NCBI RefSeq assembly: GCF_003688625.1
Contig: NZ_RCWY01000003.1
Location: 62,001-126,000, forward strand
Direction: 5' to 3'
From: Sphingomonas sp. PP-CE-3A-406
GTDB lineage: Bacteria > Pseudomonadota > Alphaproteobacteria > Sphingomonadales > Sphingomonadaceae
Length of the DNA: 64,000 nt
The notes under the pieces were generated by a model. The model saw only the letters and a list, made by a program, of their open reading frames with translations, had not been told where the DNA came from and did no database searches. A program made the translations under genes and the position numbers. Below, piece by piece: positions 52,776 through 60,970 of this stretch (position 1 is its first letter; each line of letters begins with the position of its first letter).

Positions 52776-54566
52776 TTGGATCAGGCCCCCGCTTCTCGAC
52801 AGCGCACGCTGCTGGACGAACTCGACCGGCATTGGATCGCGTTGACTTTGCTCGCCTGGGTGGCGGTGGCGGCGTGGTCGATGTTCGATCGCTGGGGCCA
52901 GATCCGCTGGCTGTCGCTCGGCGATACCGACGACAACATGCGGCTGATGCAGGTCCGCGCGCTGCTCGACGGCCAGGGCTGGTACGATCTGCGCAACTAC
53001 CGGATGAACCCGCCGGTCGGCTTCGACATCCACTGGAGCCGGATCGTCGACCTGCCGATCGCCGGGCTGATCCTGTTCTTCCGCCTGTTCACGAGCAACA
53101 GCTGGGCGGAGCGGCTGGCCTGCGGGATCGCACCGTTGCTGCCGCTGTCGATCGCGATGCTGGGGATCGGCGCGACCGTGCGGCGGCTGATCAGCCCGTA
53201 CGCTTGGCCCCTCGCAGTCGTGATCATGGTCGGCGCGACCGGCACCATGCTGATGTTCATGCCCGAGCGGATCGATCATCACGGCTGGCAACTCGCCATG
53301 CTGAGCCTGACGGTGGCGGGGCTGTGCGATACCAACGGGCGTCGCGGTGGCGCGATGGTCGGGCTCGCGAGTGCGGTGTCGCTGTCGATCGGGCTCGAGC
53401 TGCTGCCGTATGCGGCGATGGCGGGGGCGATCATCGCGCTTCGCTGGGTGTGGGACCGGTCGGAGGCCGAGCGGCTGTCGATCTATGCGCTGACGCTCGG
53501 CGGCGGCAGCACGTTGGGGTTCGCACTGTTCGCGTCGAACGCCAACCAGGCGATGCGCTGCGATGCGCTGACGCCGGTATGGCTGAGCGTAATGATCGCG
53601 GCGGGGATGCTGCTGTTCCTGCTGGCGCGTTTCGGTCCGGCGTCGCGGGGCGCTCGGCTAGCACTGGCGGTCGTGGCGGGTGCGGCGATCGTCGCGGGGT
53701 TCGCGCTGGTGTTTCCACAATGCCTGGGGCGGCCCGAGGGGATCTCGCCCGAGCTGCAACGCAACTGGCTGGACAATGTCCGCGAGGCCAAGCCGATCTA
53801 CAAGCACAGCTTCCGCGTCGGGTTCGCGCTGGCGACGCTGCCGATCATCGGCCTGATCGGGGCGATCCTTGCGGCTTGGCGTGCGCGTCGCGACGACCGA
53901 GCCGTCGGCTGGGCGGCGGTGGCGCTGTTCACCGCGTTCGCGTGCGCGATGCTGCTGTGGCAGGTTCGCGCCGGACCGGCGGCGCAATTGCTGGCGATCC
54001 CGGGGGCGACCGCGCTCGGGTGGCTGATCCTGCCGCGGCTGCTCGGCAACCGGTCGGTGGCGGTGCGCGTGCTGGGGACGGTCGGTGCGTTCCTGATCGT
54101 GTCGGGACTGTTTGCCGGAATGGTGATCCAGTATTTCCCGATCGACCGGCCGAAGCCGTATGAAAAGCGCGTCAACATGGCGACCGGCAATTGCCTGCGG
54201 ACGACCGTGCTGCTCGCGCTGAACAAATACCCCGCGCAGACCGTGTTCACGTTCGTCGACATGGGGCCGCGGTTGATCACGATCACGCATCATGACGCGG
54301 TGGCGGGGCCGTATCACCGCAACGGCGATGCGATCCTCGATGTCCAGCATGCGTTCGGGGGGACGCCAGACCAGGCGCATGCGATCATCAGGCGGCATGG
54401 CGCGACGATGCTGTTGCTGTGCCCCAATGCGGCGGAGTCGACCAACTACAAGGCGCGCAGCCCGAAGGGGTTCTATGCGCAGATGGCGAACAACGATGTG
54501 CCGGCATGGCTGACGCCGCTACCGCTGCCGGCGAAGTCGCCGTTGCGGTTGTTCAAGGTGGACTGA
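52776..54566 (+). CDS. GT-C-fold membrane glycosyltransferase, STT3-like
   Basis: A 596-residue polytopic protein (about ten to twelve TM helices). After TM1 the first outer loop contains LGDTDDNMRLMQVRALLDG, then GWYDLRNYRMNPPVG and HWSRIVDLPIAGLI. This order (acidic D-x-D-D, NxR, later W/H-x-R-x-D-P) resembles the first external loop of STT3/AglB/PglB oligosaccharyltransferases. A second conserved site is MPERIDHHGWQLAML. A C-terminal ~120-residue periplasmic domain follows (about 450-596, CLRTTVLLALNKYPAQTVFTF). Such proteins are usually left as hypothetical; a polyprenyl-sugar-using transferase role is inferred from motifs and from gtrA/GT2 beside it. Confidence 0.7.
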   Translation: MDQAPASRQRTLLDELDRHWIALTLLAWVAVAAWSMFDRWGQIRWLSLGDTDDNMRLMQVRALLDGQGWYDLRNYRMNPPVGFDIHWSRIVDLPIAGLILFFRLFTSNSWAERLACGIAPLLPLSIAMLGIGATVRRLISPYAWPLAVVIMVGATGTMLMFMPERIDHHGWQLAMLSLTVAGLCDTNGRRGGAMVGLASAVSLSIGLELLPYAAMAGAIIALRWVWDRSEAERLSIYALTLGGGSTLGFALFASNANQAMRCDALTPVWLSVMIAAGMLLFLLARFGPASRGARLALAVVAGAAIVAGFALVFPQCLGRPEGISPELQRNWLDNVREAKPIYKHSFRVGFALATLPIIGLIGAILAAWRARRDDRAVGWAAVALFTAFACAMLLWQVRAGPAAQLLAIPGATALGWLILPRLLGNRSVAVRVLGTVGAFLIVSGLFAGMVIQYFPIDRPKPYEKRVNMATGNCLRTTVLLALNKYPAQTVFTFVDMGPRLITITHHDAVAGPYHRNGDAILDVQHAFGGTPDQAHAIIRRHGATMLLLCPNAAESTNYKARSPKGFYAQMANNDVPAWLTPLPLPAKSPLRLFKVD

Positions 54567-54575
54567 ACCACCACC

Positions 54576-54670
54576 GTCATCCCCGCGGAGGCGGGGACCC
54601 ATATCCTCTGAAGTCAGTGATAGATCGCACGGTCAGCCAGTATGGGTCCCCGCCTTCGCGGGGATGACGA
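54576..54670. repeat. Dyad repeat, GTCATCCCCGCGGAGGCGGGGACCC family
   Basis: Inverted arms at 54576-54604 and 54642-54670 around a 37-base centre. It is the only copy of this family here. It lies between the convergent GT-C and MarC genes. Confidence 0.88.
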
Positions 54671-54686
54671 CTGGAGTTACGGCGAG

Positions 54687-55307
54687 TTAGCGCAGCACCT
54701 CGGTCAGGCCGTCGATCACGAACTGCACGGCCAGCGCGGCCAGCAGCACGCCGAGCAACCGTGTGATCACCGCCTCGATCTTCGCGCCCAGGATCCGCAT
54801 GATCGGGCCGGCCGCCAGCAGCGCGACCAAGGTCAGCAGCAGGATCGTCACCATCGCGCCGAGCACCACGGCCGAGCGCTCGAGCCCGCTGTTGCGGCTC
54901 ATCAACAGCATCACCGACGCGATCGAGCCGGGGCCCGCGATCATCGGCATCGCCATCGGGAAGATCGAGACGTCCTCGACCTCGGGATCGCTCGCCACCT
55001 TGGCGGCACGGTCCTCGCGGCGTTCGGTGCGCTTTTCGAACACCATTTCGAGCGCGATCAGGAACAGCATGATGCCGCCGGCGATCCGGAAGCTGGCGAG
55101 GCTGATGCCCAGACCCTTGAGCAACGCCTCGCCGAACAGCGCGAACACGAACAGGATCGCCGCCGCCACGCCGACCGCGCGCATCGCCATCGCGCGCTTC
55201 TGCACGGTCGAGGCACCGGCCGACAGACCCGCGTAGATCGGTGCACAACCGGGCGGATCGATGACCACGAAGAACGTGATCAGCGACGAGATGTAGAGCT
55301 CGATCAC
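54687..55307 (-). CDS. MarC-family integral membrane protein
   Basis: A 206-residue protein with six TM helices. [20 protein letters not shown] is the MarC family start, and [19 protein letters not shown] is its central signature. The function of MarC/YchE/YhgN proteins is unsettled; they are neither drug pumps nor clearly transporters. GTG 55307 overlaps the folD stop (GTGA). It is the last gene of a tightly overlapping run: yggT, DUF167, folD, marC. Confidence 0.92.
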   Translation of the reverse strand: MIELYISSLITFFVVIDPPGCAPIYAGLSAGASTVQKRAMAMRAVGVAAAILFVFALFGEALLKGLGISLASFRIAGGIMLFLIALEMVFEKRTERREDRAAKVASDPEVEDVSIFPMAMPMIAGPGSIASVMLLMSRNSGLERSAVVLGAMVTILLLTLVALLAAGPIMRILGAKIEAVITRLLGVLLAALAVQFVIDGLTEVLR

Positions 55308-56179
55308 AGTGCGGCCTCGTCGATGGCGACGCCTTCGCGACGATCTGCGGATACCAGCGTGTTGCGGAGCAGGCAGGCGATCGTCATCGGCCCGACGCCG
55401 CCCGGCACCGGCGTGATCGCGCCCGCGACCTCAGCCGCACTGGCGAAATCGACGTCGCCGACAAGGCCGGCGTCGGTGCGGTTGATGCCGACATCGATGA
55501 CGGTCGCGCCGGGTTTCAGCCAATCGCCCTTGATCATCTCCGGGATACCGACCGCCGCGACGACGATGTCGGCGCGGCGGATATGCGCGGGAACGTCCTT
55601 GGTGCGGCTATGGACGACGGTCACGGTGCAGCTTTCGCGGAGCAGCAACTGCGCCATCGGCTTGCCGACGATGTTCGAGCGACCGACGACGACCGCTTCG
55701 AGCCCGCTCAGCGAAGGCAGCACGCTCTTCAACAGCATGACGCAGCCGAACGGCGTGCAGGGGACGAAGCCGGGCAGACCGGTCGCGAGGCGGCCGGCGT
55801 TGATCGGGTGGAAGCCATCGACGTCCTTGTCGGGGTCGATCGCAGAGATGACCGCCTGCTCGTCGATATGCTTCGGCAGGGGTAGCTGGACGAGGATTCC
55901 GTCGATCGCCGGATCTGCGTTGAGCGTCGCTACCAGGGCGAGCAGGTCTTCGGCGGGGACGTCGGCGGGAAGGCGGTGCTCGATGCTTTCCATCCCGGCT
56001 TCGCGCGTCGCCTTGCCCTTCGAGCGGACATAGACGTTGGAGGCGGGATCCTCGCCGACCAGCACCACGGCGAGGCCGGGCGCGCGGCCTGCCTGCGCCC
56101 TGAAGGCGGTGACGCCGTCTGCGATACGGGCCCGGAGGCCGGCGGCGAAGGCCTTGCCGTCGATGATGGTCGCGCTCAT
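55304..56179 (-). CDS. folD: Bifunctional methylenetetrahydrofolate dehydrogenase/cyclohydrolase
   Basis: FolD interconverts 5,10-methylene-, methenyl- and 10-formyl-THF in one-carbon metabolism. 291 residues: [20 protein letters not shown] with the catalytic Lys (YVRxKxK), [13 protein letters not shown], the [14 protein letters not shown] loop, [28 protein letters not shown] (NADP-binding), [10 protein letters not shown] and [13 protein letters not shown]. The ATG at 56179 overlaps the DUF167 stop, and its stop overlaps marC. The start and length are normal. Confidence 0.96.
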   Translation of the reverse strand: MSATIIDGKAFAAGLRARIADGVTAFRAQAGRAPGLAVVLVGEDPASNVYVRSKGKATREAGMESIEHRLPADVPAEDLLALVATLNADPAIDGILVQLPLPKHIDEQAVISAIDPDKDVDGFHPINAGRLATGLPGFVPCTPFGCVMLLKSVLPSLSGLEAVVVGRSNIVGKPMAQLLLRESCTVTVVHSRTKDVPAHIRRADIVVAAVGIPEMIKGDWLKPGATVIDVGINRTDAGLVGDVDFASAAEVAGAITPVPGGVGPMTIACLLRNTLVSADRREGVAIDEAAL

Positions 56180-56487
56180 GCCCGCGGCCCATAGAGCGCG
56201 GACGCGATTTCCGCCAGTACGGTGGAGCCGCCCTCGATGTGCAGGCGCTTAAGCCGCGCGGTTTCGCCGGAGACGATCGTGACGGCGCGCTTGGGTACGC
56301 CGAAGGTCTTGGCGACGAGCGCGACCAGCCCGGCATTCGCGGCGCCATCGACGGGGGCTGCTGCCAGCCTCGCGGCAAAATGCTCGGGCGTTCCGGCGGC
56401 GAGTGCGTCGCGACCACCGCGCGGCGTTACCCGGACGGCGATCGCGAGGCCGTCATCGACCGCGCGCCAGGCTGTCGGCCCTATCAA
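56176..56487 (-). CDS. DUF167 (YggU-family) protein
   Basis: A 103-residue YggU-type protein. [68 protein letters not shown] are the full DUF167 pattern. The function is unknown. TTG 56487 is the only sensible start (it then begins [14 protein letters not shown]) and overlaps the yggT stop as TTGA. The yggT-yggU adjacency is conserved in many bacteria. Confidence 0.93.
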   Translation of the reverse strand: MIGPTAWRAVDDGLAIAVRVTPRGGRDALAAGTPEHFAARLAAAPVDGAANAGLVALVAKTFGVPKRAVTIVSGETARLKRLHIEGGSTVLAEIASALYGPRA

Positions 56488-56786
56488 TAGGCTGCGACGA
56501 GGTAGTTCTGCGCGATGTTCGGGATGACGATGTTGGTCAGGATGTAGAGGATCAGCAGCACGACCAGCGGCGACAGGTCGAGCGCGCCGAAATCGGGGAG
56601 CACGCGGCGGATCGGGCGATAGAGCGGCTCGGTGATCTTCTGCAGCGCGTTCCACACCGTGCGGACGAAATCGCTGTGCGTGTTGATGACGTTGAACGCG
56701 ATCAGCCACGACAGCACCGCCTGGATGACGATGACCCACCAGACGAGGTTGAGCAGCAACTGGACGATCTGAAGAAGGGCGATCAA
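56484..56786 (-). CDS. YggT-family membrane protein
   Basis: A 100-residue protein with two hydrophobic regions: LLQIVQLLLNLVWWVIVIQAVLSWLI and the C-terminal LVVLLILYILTNIVIPNIAQ. Between them is the amphipathic NALQKITEPLYRPIRRVLPDF, the YggT signature. YggT proteins have been linked to osmotic adaptation and to cell-envelope or photosystem assembly; the specific role is unknown. The start is TTG 56786 with GGAG about 9 bases upstream. It is first in the overlapping run to marC. Confidence 0.9.
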   Translation of the reverse strand: MIALLQIVQLLLNLVWWVIVIQAVLSWLIAFNVINTHSDFVRTVWNALQKITEPLYRPIRRVLPDFGALDLSPLVVLLILYILTNIVIPNIAQNYLVAAY

Positions 56787-56901
56787 GGCAAGGGTCTCCG
56801 CTGGTGTGGTCCGGATATAAGGTGGCCGAGGGAGAACGAGAAGGCCTGTGGTGTCGCTGGCCTGCGCCCGGTGATTCGAGCCGCACCCTCTCCCTCAAGT
56901 T

Positions 56902-56987
56902 CCCGTCATCCTGGGCTTGACCCAGGATCCAGAGTCGCAAACGTTACCCTGGCGGCTCTGGATCCTGACTTTCGTCAGGATGACGGG
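56902..56987. repeat. Chimeric dyad repeat of the GTCATCCTG family
   Basis: The right arm carries the family hairpin CCTGACTTTCGTCAGG, but the left arm carries CCTGGGCTTGACCCAGG. The outer GTCATCCTG and inner GGATCCAGAG/CTCTGGATCC still pair. One hairpin has been replaced, so the arms differ inside but match at the ends. It lies in the argB-yggT gap. Confidence 0.85.
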
Positions 56988-57003
56988 CGTGAGAGGCGAC
57001 CTC

Positions 57004-57921
57004 CTACCGCGAGCGCCCGTTCGCGCTGACCAGCGTGCCCGCGCCCTGCTTCGTAAAGATCTCCAGCAGCATCGCGTGGGGTACGCGGCCGTCGATGATC
57101 ACTGCGGCATCGACGCCCGATTCGACCGCCGCGACGCAGGTGTCGAGCTTCGGGATCATGCCGCCGGTCACCGTGCCGTCGGCGCGGAGTTCGGCGATCC
57201 GCGCAGGATCGAGGTCGGTCAGCAGTTCGCCCTGCTTGTCGAGCACACCGACGATATCGGTCAGCAGGAAGAACCGCGCGGCACCCATCGCGGCGGCGAT
57301 CGCGCCCGCCATCGTGTCGGCATTGATGTTGTAGGTGTGGCCGTCGGCGCCGATGCCGATCGGGGCGATCACCGGGATGATATCGGCCGCGATCAGCGTG
57401 TCGAGGATCGTCCGGTCGACTGCGATCGGCTCGCCGACGAAGCCCAGATCGACGTGCCGCTCGATCCCCTGGAGCTTGTCGGGCTCGCGGCCGTGGCCGA
57501 CTTTCTGCGCGAGGACGAGGCCGGCGTCCTTGCCCGAGATGCCGACCGCGCGACCGCCCGCCTGGCCGATCCAGCCGACGATCTCCTTGTTGATCGAGCC
57601 CGCCAGGACCATTTCGGCGATCTGCGCGGTCTCCGCATCGGTGACCCGCAGGCCGTCGACGAAGCGCGATTCGACGCCGAGACGCTTCAACATCGCGCCG
57701 ATCTGCGGCCCGCCGCCGTGCACCACCACTGGGTTGATGCCGACCGCTTTGAGCAGCACCATGTCCTCGGCGAAATCGCGCTGCAGCTCGGGATCGCCCA
57801 TCGCGTGGCCGCCGTACTTCACGACGAACGTCTTGCCGGCGTAACGCTGCAGATACGGCAGCGCCTCGGTGAGCGTTTCCGCCTTGGCGAGCAGGGCGGG
57901 ATCGGGCGTGTGATCGGTCAT
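57004..57921 (-). CDS. argB: Acetylglutamate kinase
   Basis: ArgB phosphorylates N-acetylglutamate in the arginine pathway. 305 residues. [42 protein letters not shown] (glycine-rich substrate loop), [15 protein letters not shown], and [20 protein letters not shown] match the family, and a C-terminal [17 protein letters not shown] closes the fold. The N-terminal helix [21 protein letters not shown] is of the arginine-sensitive hexameric type, suggesting feedback inhibition. The start is ATG 57921. It is flanked by two dyad repeats of the same family. Confidence 0.97.
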   Translation of the reverse strand: MTDHTPDPALLAKAETLTEALPYLQRYAGKTFVVKYGGHAMGDPELQRDFAEDMVLLKAVGINPVVVHGGGPQIGAMLKRLGVESRFVDGLRVTDAETAQIAEMVLAGSINKEIVGWIGQAGGRAVGISGKDAGLVLAQKVGHGREPDKLQGIERHVDLGFVGEPIAVDRTILDTLIAADIIPVIAPIGIGADGHTYNINADTMAGAIAAAMGAARFFLLTDIVGVLDKQGELLTDLDPARIAELRADGTVTGGMIPKLDTCVAAVESGVDAAVIIDGRVPHAMLLEIFTKQGAGTLVSANGRSR

Positions 57922-57977
57922 CCGCGTCCCTTAGCCAGTGCGAGAGGCCAGCGAAAGCATCGCCGCGCATCACCAAG

Positions 57978-58063
57978 TCCGTCATCCTGACGAAAGTCAG
58001 GACCCAGGATCACAAACGGCGTCTCTGGTGGCTCTGGGTCCTGACTTTCGTCAGGATGACGGA
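57978..58063. repeat. Dyad repeat, GTCATCCTGACGAAAGTCAGGA family
   Basis: Inverted arms (57978-58007, 58032-58063) each with a CCTGAC..GTCAGG hairpin and CCCAG ends, around a 24-base centre, between yhhQ and argB. It differs from 56902 in keeping the same hairpin in both arms. Confidence 0.88.
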
Positions 58064-58089
58064 GGGAGGTGTCAGGGTGACGGAAGGGG

Positions 58090-58737
58090 TCAGACCCGGT
58101 CCAGCCGCCGCCCGAGCTTCACGAAGAACGTGATCATGAACGGCACCAGCACGATCGACAGCACGACCTTGGTCAGCATCTGCCCCTCCATCAGCGCGAC
58201 GATCGGCCGTTCGCCGAGGAACGAGATGGTGATGAACAAAATCGTGTCGATGATCTGCGAGATAATGCTCGCGATCATGCCGCGCAGCCATACCAGCTTG
58301 CCGTCGCCGCTGCCGACCTGTCCCGACAGCTTCGAGAAGATCAGCACGTTGAGCGTCTGCGAAATTCCGTACGAGATCAGCCCCGCGATCATCATCCGCG
58401 AGCTTTGCCCGACCACGACCGGGAACGCGTCGACCGCGGGCGGGTACATCCCCGGATCGTGCGGCAGTGCCAGCACCAGGTGGATCAGCGCCGCCGACAC
58501 CAGCAGCGGGATGAATCCCAGGCGCACCAGGAACGTCGCGGTCTTCTGGCCGTGCAGTTCGGCGATCGCGCTGCTCAACACGACCAACAGGAGGAAGCCG
58601 AAGATCCCCGCCTCGACCGCGAGCGGGCCGAGCGCGACCTGCTTCACCCCCAGCACGCCGGCGATGCACACCATGCCGCCGTACAACACCGAGAAAACGA
58701 AGAGCGAACGCGGGAACGCGGGAAGTGGTTTGTCCAT
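58090..58737 (-). CDS. yhhQ: Queuosine precursor transporter (YhhQ/VUT family)
   Basis: A 215-residue inner-membrane protein with about six TM helices. ALGPLAVEAGIFGFLLLVVLSSAIAELHG, ISYGISQTLNVLIFSKL and IASIISQIIDTILFITISFLG are characteristic of the YhhQ (VUT_1, DUF165) family, which imports preQ0/preQ1 for queuosine. The cytoplasmic loop AELHG-x3-A and the SQ-x-xDT pair are conserved. ATG 58737 is chosen; the open frame above lacks a ribosome site. No preQ1 riboswitch is recognised upstream. Confidence 0.9.
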   Translation of the reverse strand: MDKPLPAFPRSLFVFSVLYGGMVCIAGVLGVKQVALGPLAVEAGIFGFLLLVVLSSAIAELHGQKTATFLVRLGFIPLLVSAALIHLVLALPHDPGMYPPAVDAFPVVVGQSSRMMIAGLISYGISQTLNVLIFSKLSGQVGSGDGKLVWLRGMIASIISQIIDTILFITISFLGERPIVALMEGQMLTKVVLSIVLVPFMITFFVKLGRRLDRV

Positions 58738-58864
58738 CGCGCGGGACGCTAGCGAAAACCGCCGCCCCGTCAAATGACTAGCGACACGCGCGACGGCGTG
58801 TCATGTCGGCGGGCTTGCGCAGCCGGGGGGCCGCGTGTGTCATCGCAGGAAACGCAGGGCGTCC

Positions 58865-60130
58865 ATGGAAAGACTAGTCATCGGCCTTGCAGGCATCGCC
58901 GTCATCCTCGGCATCGCCGTGCTGCTGTCGAGCGACCGCCGTGCGATCCGCCTGCGTATCGTCGGCGCCGCGTTCGCGTTGCAGGCCGGGATCGCGGTGC
59001 TCGTGCTGTATTCGAGCTTCGGCAAGGTCGTGCTCGGCGAGATGTCCGGCGGGGTCGCCAATTTGCTCGGCTATTCGCAGAAGGGCACCGAGTTCCTGTT
59101 CGGCAAGATGGCGACCCCCGAAATCGGCGGGCAGAGCTTCGCGATCGCCGCGCTGCCGGTGATCATCTTCTTCGCGAGCCTCGTCTCGATCCTCTATTAT
59201 CTTGGCATCATGCAGTTCGTGGTGCGCTGGGTCGGCGGCGGGATCGAGAAGGTCATCGGCGTCTCGAAGGTCGAATCGCTGTGCGCGGCGGCGAACATCT
59301 TCGTCGGCCAGAGCGAATCGCCGCTCGTCATCCGGCCGTATCTGGCGGGGCTCACGCCGGCGCAGTTGTTCACGGTGATGACCAGCGGCATGGCCGGCGT
59401 CGCGGGCACCATTCTCGCGGCGTATGCGTCGATGGGCATCCGTATCGATTATCTGCTGGCGGCGAGCTTCATGGCGGCGCCGGGCGGCATCCTGATGGCG
59501 AAGATCATCATGCCCGACCGCGTGATGCCACCCGAGGGCGAACTGGCACTCGGCGACCAGCCGGGTGAATCGGGCGCGGGCGAGCCCATGCCGCAGGCGA
59601 CGCATGACGAGGAAAAGCCCGCCAACCTGATCATGGCCGCCGCCCAGGGCGCGCAGACCGGCGTGCGGCTGGCCGTCGCGGTCGGCGCGATGGTGCTGGC
59701 GTTCGTCGCGCTGGTGGCGCTGGCGAACGGTTTGCTCGGTGGGCTCGGCAACATGATCGGGCTGCCGGGGCTTAGCTTCCAGGGGCTGCTCGGCTATGTG
59801 TTCGCGCCGATCATGTTCCTGCTGAACGTGCCGTGGAGCGAGGCCGGGATAGCCGGCGGGCTGTTCGGGCAGAAGATCGTGCTGAACGAGTTCGTCGCGT
59901 ATATCTCGCTCGGTACGCAGCAGGGGCTGAGCGCGCGGACGATCGCGGTCATCACCTTCTCGCTGTGTGGGTTCGCCAACTTCTCGTCGATCGCGATCCA
60001 GATGGCAGTCACCGGCAGCCTCGCGCCGAACCAGCGTCCGATGATCGCCAAGCTCGGCCTGCGCGCGCTGGCGGCGGGGAGTCTCGCGAACCTGATGTCG
60101 GCCGCGCTCGCGGGCCTGCTGATCGGCTGA
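58865..60130 (+). CDS. Concentrative nucleoside transporter (NupC/CNT family)
   Basis: A 421-residue importer with about ten TM helices. Family segments: GVSKVESLCAAANIFVGQSESPLVIRPYL, LTPAQLFTVMTSGMAGVAGTILAAY, LLAASFMAAPGGILMAKI, FGQKIVLNEFVAYISL and ITFSLCGFANFSSIAIQ. These include the substrate and sodium/proton residues (GQSESPL, NEFVA, GFANF). It imports nucleosides using an ion gradient; the ion is unknown. The start is ATG 58865. A long mid-protein loop (about 220-255) is Glu/Pro-rich. A dyad repeat follows closely. Confidence 0.93.
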   Translation: MERLVIGLAGIAVILGIAVLLSSDRRAIRLRIVGAAFALQAGIAVLVLYSSFGKVVLGEMSGGVANLLGYSQKGTEFLFGKMATPEIGGQSFAIAALPVIIFFASLVSILYYLGIMQFVVRWVGGGIEKVIGVSKVESLCAAANIFVGQSESPLVIRPYLAGLTPAQLFTVMTSGMAGVAGTILAAYASMGIRIDYLLAASFMAAPGGILMAKIIMPDRVMPPEGELALGDQPGESGAGEPMPQATHDEEKPANLIMAAAQGAQTGVRLAVAVGAMVLAFVALVALANGLLGGLGNMIGLPGLSFQGLLGYVFAPIMFLLNVPWSEAGIAGGLFGQKIVLNEFVAYISLGTQQGLSARTIAVITFSLCGFANFSSIAIQMAVTGSLAPNQRPMIAKLGLRALAAGSLANLMSAALAGLLIG

Positions 60131-60135
60131 ACCGT

Positions 60136-60218
60136 CCGTCATCCTGACGAAAGTCAGGATCCAGAGCCACGAAGGTGTTGATTGTTACCCTGGATCCTGA
60201 CTTTCGTCAGGATGACGG
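60136..60218. repeat. Dyad repeat, GTCATCCTGACGAAAGTCAGGA family
   Basis: Inverted arms at 60136-60164 and 60190-60218 around a 25-base centre, 6 bases after the CNT stop. The inner ends read GGATCCAG/CTGGATCC, as in 56902, rather than GGACCCAG. Confidence 0.88.
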
Positions 60219-60247
60219 GACTGGGATGACGCAGTCCCGAAACGCAA

Positions 60248-60279
60248 TCGGGCCCGCCACCTTTCGGCAACGGGCCCGA
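60248..60279 (-). terminator. Hairpin after the fasciclin gene
   Basis: TCGGGCCCG (60248-60256) pairs with CGGGCCCGA (60271-60279). On the minus strand a modest T-rich run follows (TTGCGTTTCG). It lies 54 bases beyond the stop of the fasciclin gene and could end it. Confidence 0.5.
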
Positions 60280-60332
60280 CGCAAACCACCTCGCGGGGGA
60301 AAAGCGAGGCAGCTATCTCGCGGAAGCGCCGA

Positions 60333-60887
60333 TTACGGCAGCATCACCGTGTCGACGACGTGGATCACGCCGTTCGACTGCATGACGTTGGCGATCGTGA
60401 TCTTACCCTTGTGGCCCTTGCCGTCCATGATGCCCCAGCCGCTGCCGACCTTCTTGAACATCAGCGGCTCGCCCTGCACGGTCGTGTAGGTCGCGGTGCC
60501 GCCGTTGGCCTTCGCCTTGGCGGCGATGTCGGCGGCGGTGATCGTGCCGGGGACGACGTGATAGGTCAGGACGCTGGCAAGCTGCGCCTTGTTCTCGGGC
60601 TTGAGCAGCGTGTCGACGGTGCCCGCCGGCAGCTTCTTGAACGCGGCGTTGGTCGGCGCGAACACGGTGAACGGACCCGGGCCCGACAGCGTCTCGACGA
60701 GACCAGCGGCCTTGACCGCGGCGACCAGCGTGGTGTGATCCTTCGAATTGACCGCGTTCTCGACGATCGTCTTGGTCGGATACATCGCGGCGCCGCCGAC
60801 CATCGGGTTGGTCTGGGCTGCGACGATGGCGCCGCCGCTGACGGCAATTGCGGCCGCGACGATCGCGGTACGAATGAAGTGGTTCAA
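60333..60887 (-). CDS. Secreted fasciclin (FAS1) domain protein
   Basis: A 184-residue exported protein. The TTG at 60887 is chosen because AGGAG lies 8-9 bases upstream and it opens a signal peptide (MNHFIRTAIVAAAIAVSGGA). One FAS1 domain follows: NSKDHTTLVAAVKAAGLVET, GPFTVFAPTNAAFKKLPAG (first conserved box), LASVLTYHVVPGTITAAD and NVMQSNGVIHVVDTVMLP (second box). FAS1 proteins mediate adhesion or matrix contacts; the ligand is unknown. It stands alone, upstream of a terminator. Confidence 0.92.
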   Translation of the reverse strand: MNHFIRTAIVAAAIAVSGGAIVAAQTNPMVGGAAMYPTKTIVENAVNSKDHTTLVAAVKAAGLVETLSGPGPFTVFAPTNAAFKKLPAGTVDTLLKPENKAQLASVLTYHVVPGTITAADIAAKAKANGGTATYTTVQGEPLMFKKVGSGWGIMDGKGHKGKITIANVMQSNGVIHVVDTVMLP

Positions 60888-60970
60888 GGCTTCTCTCCTG
60901 CGTGCGGAGCCGGTGTGCGGCGCCACTGCGGGGAGATACGGACGTGCCGCGAGAAGGACGCAGCCGGTGT

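Noticed and set aside
58738-58864. Possible preQ1 riboswitch before yhhQ
   Set aside because: No short hairpin followed by an A-rich tail was found in the leader.
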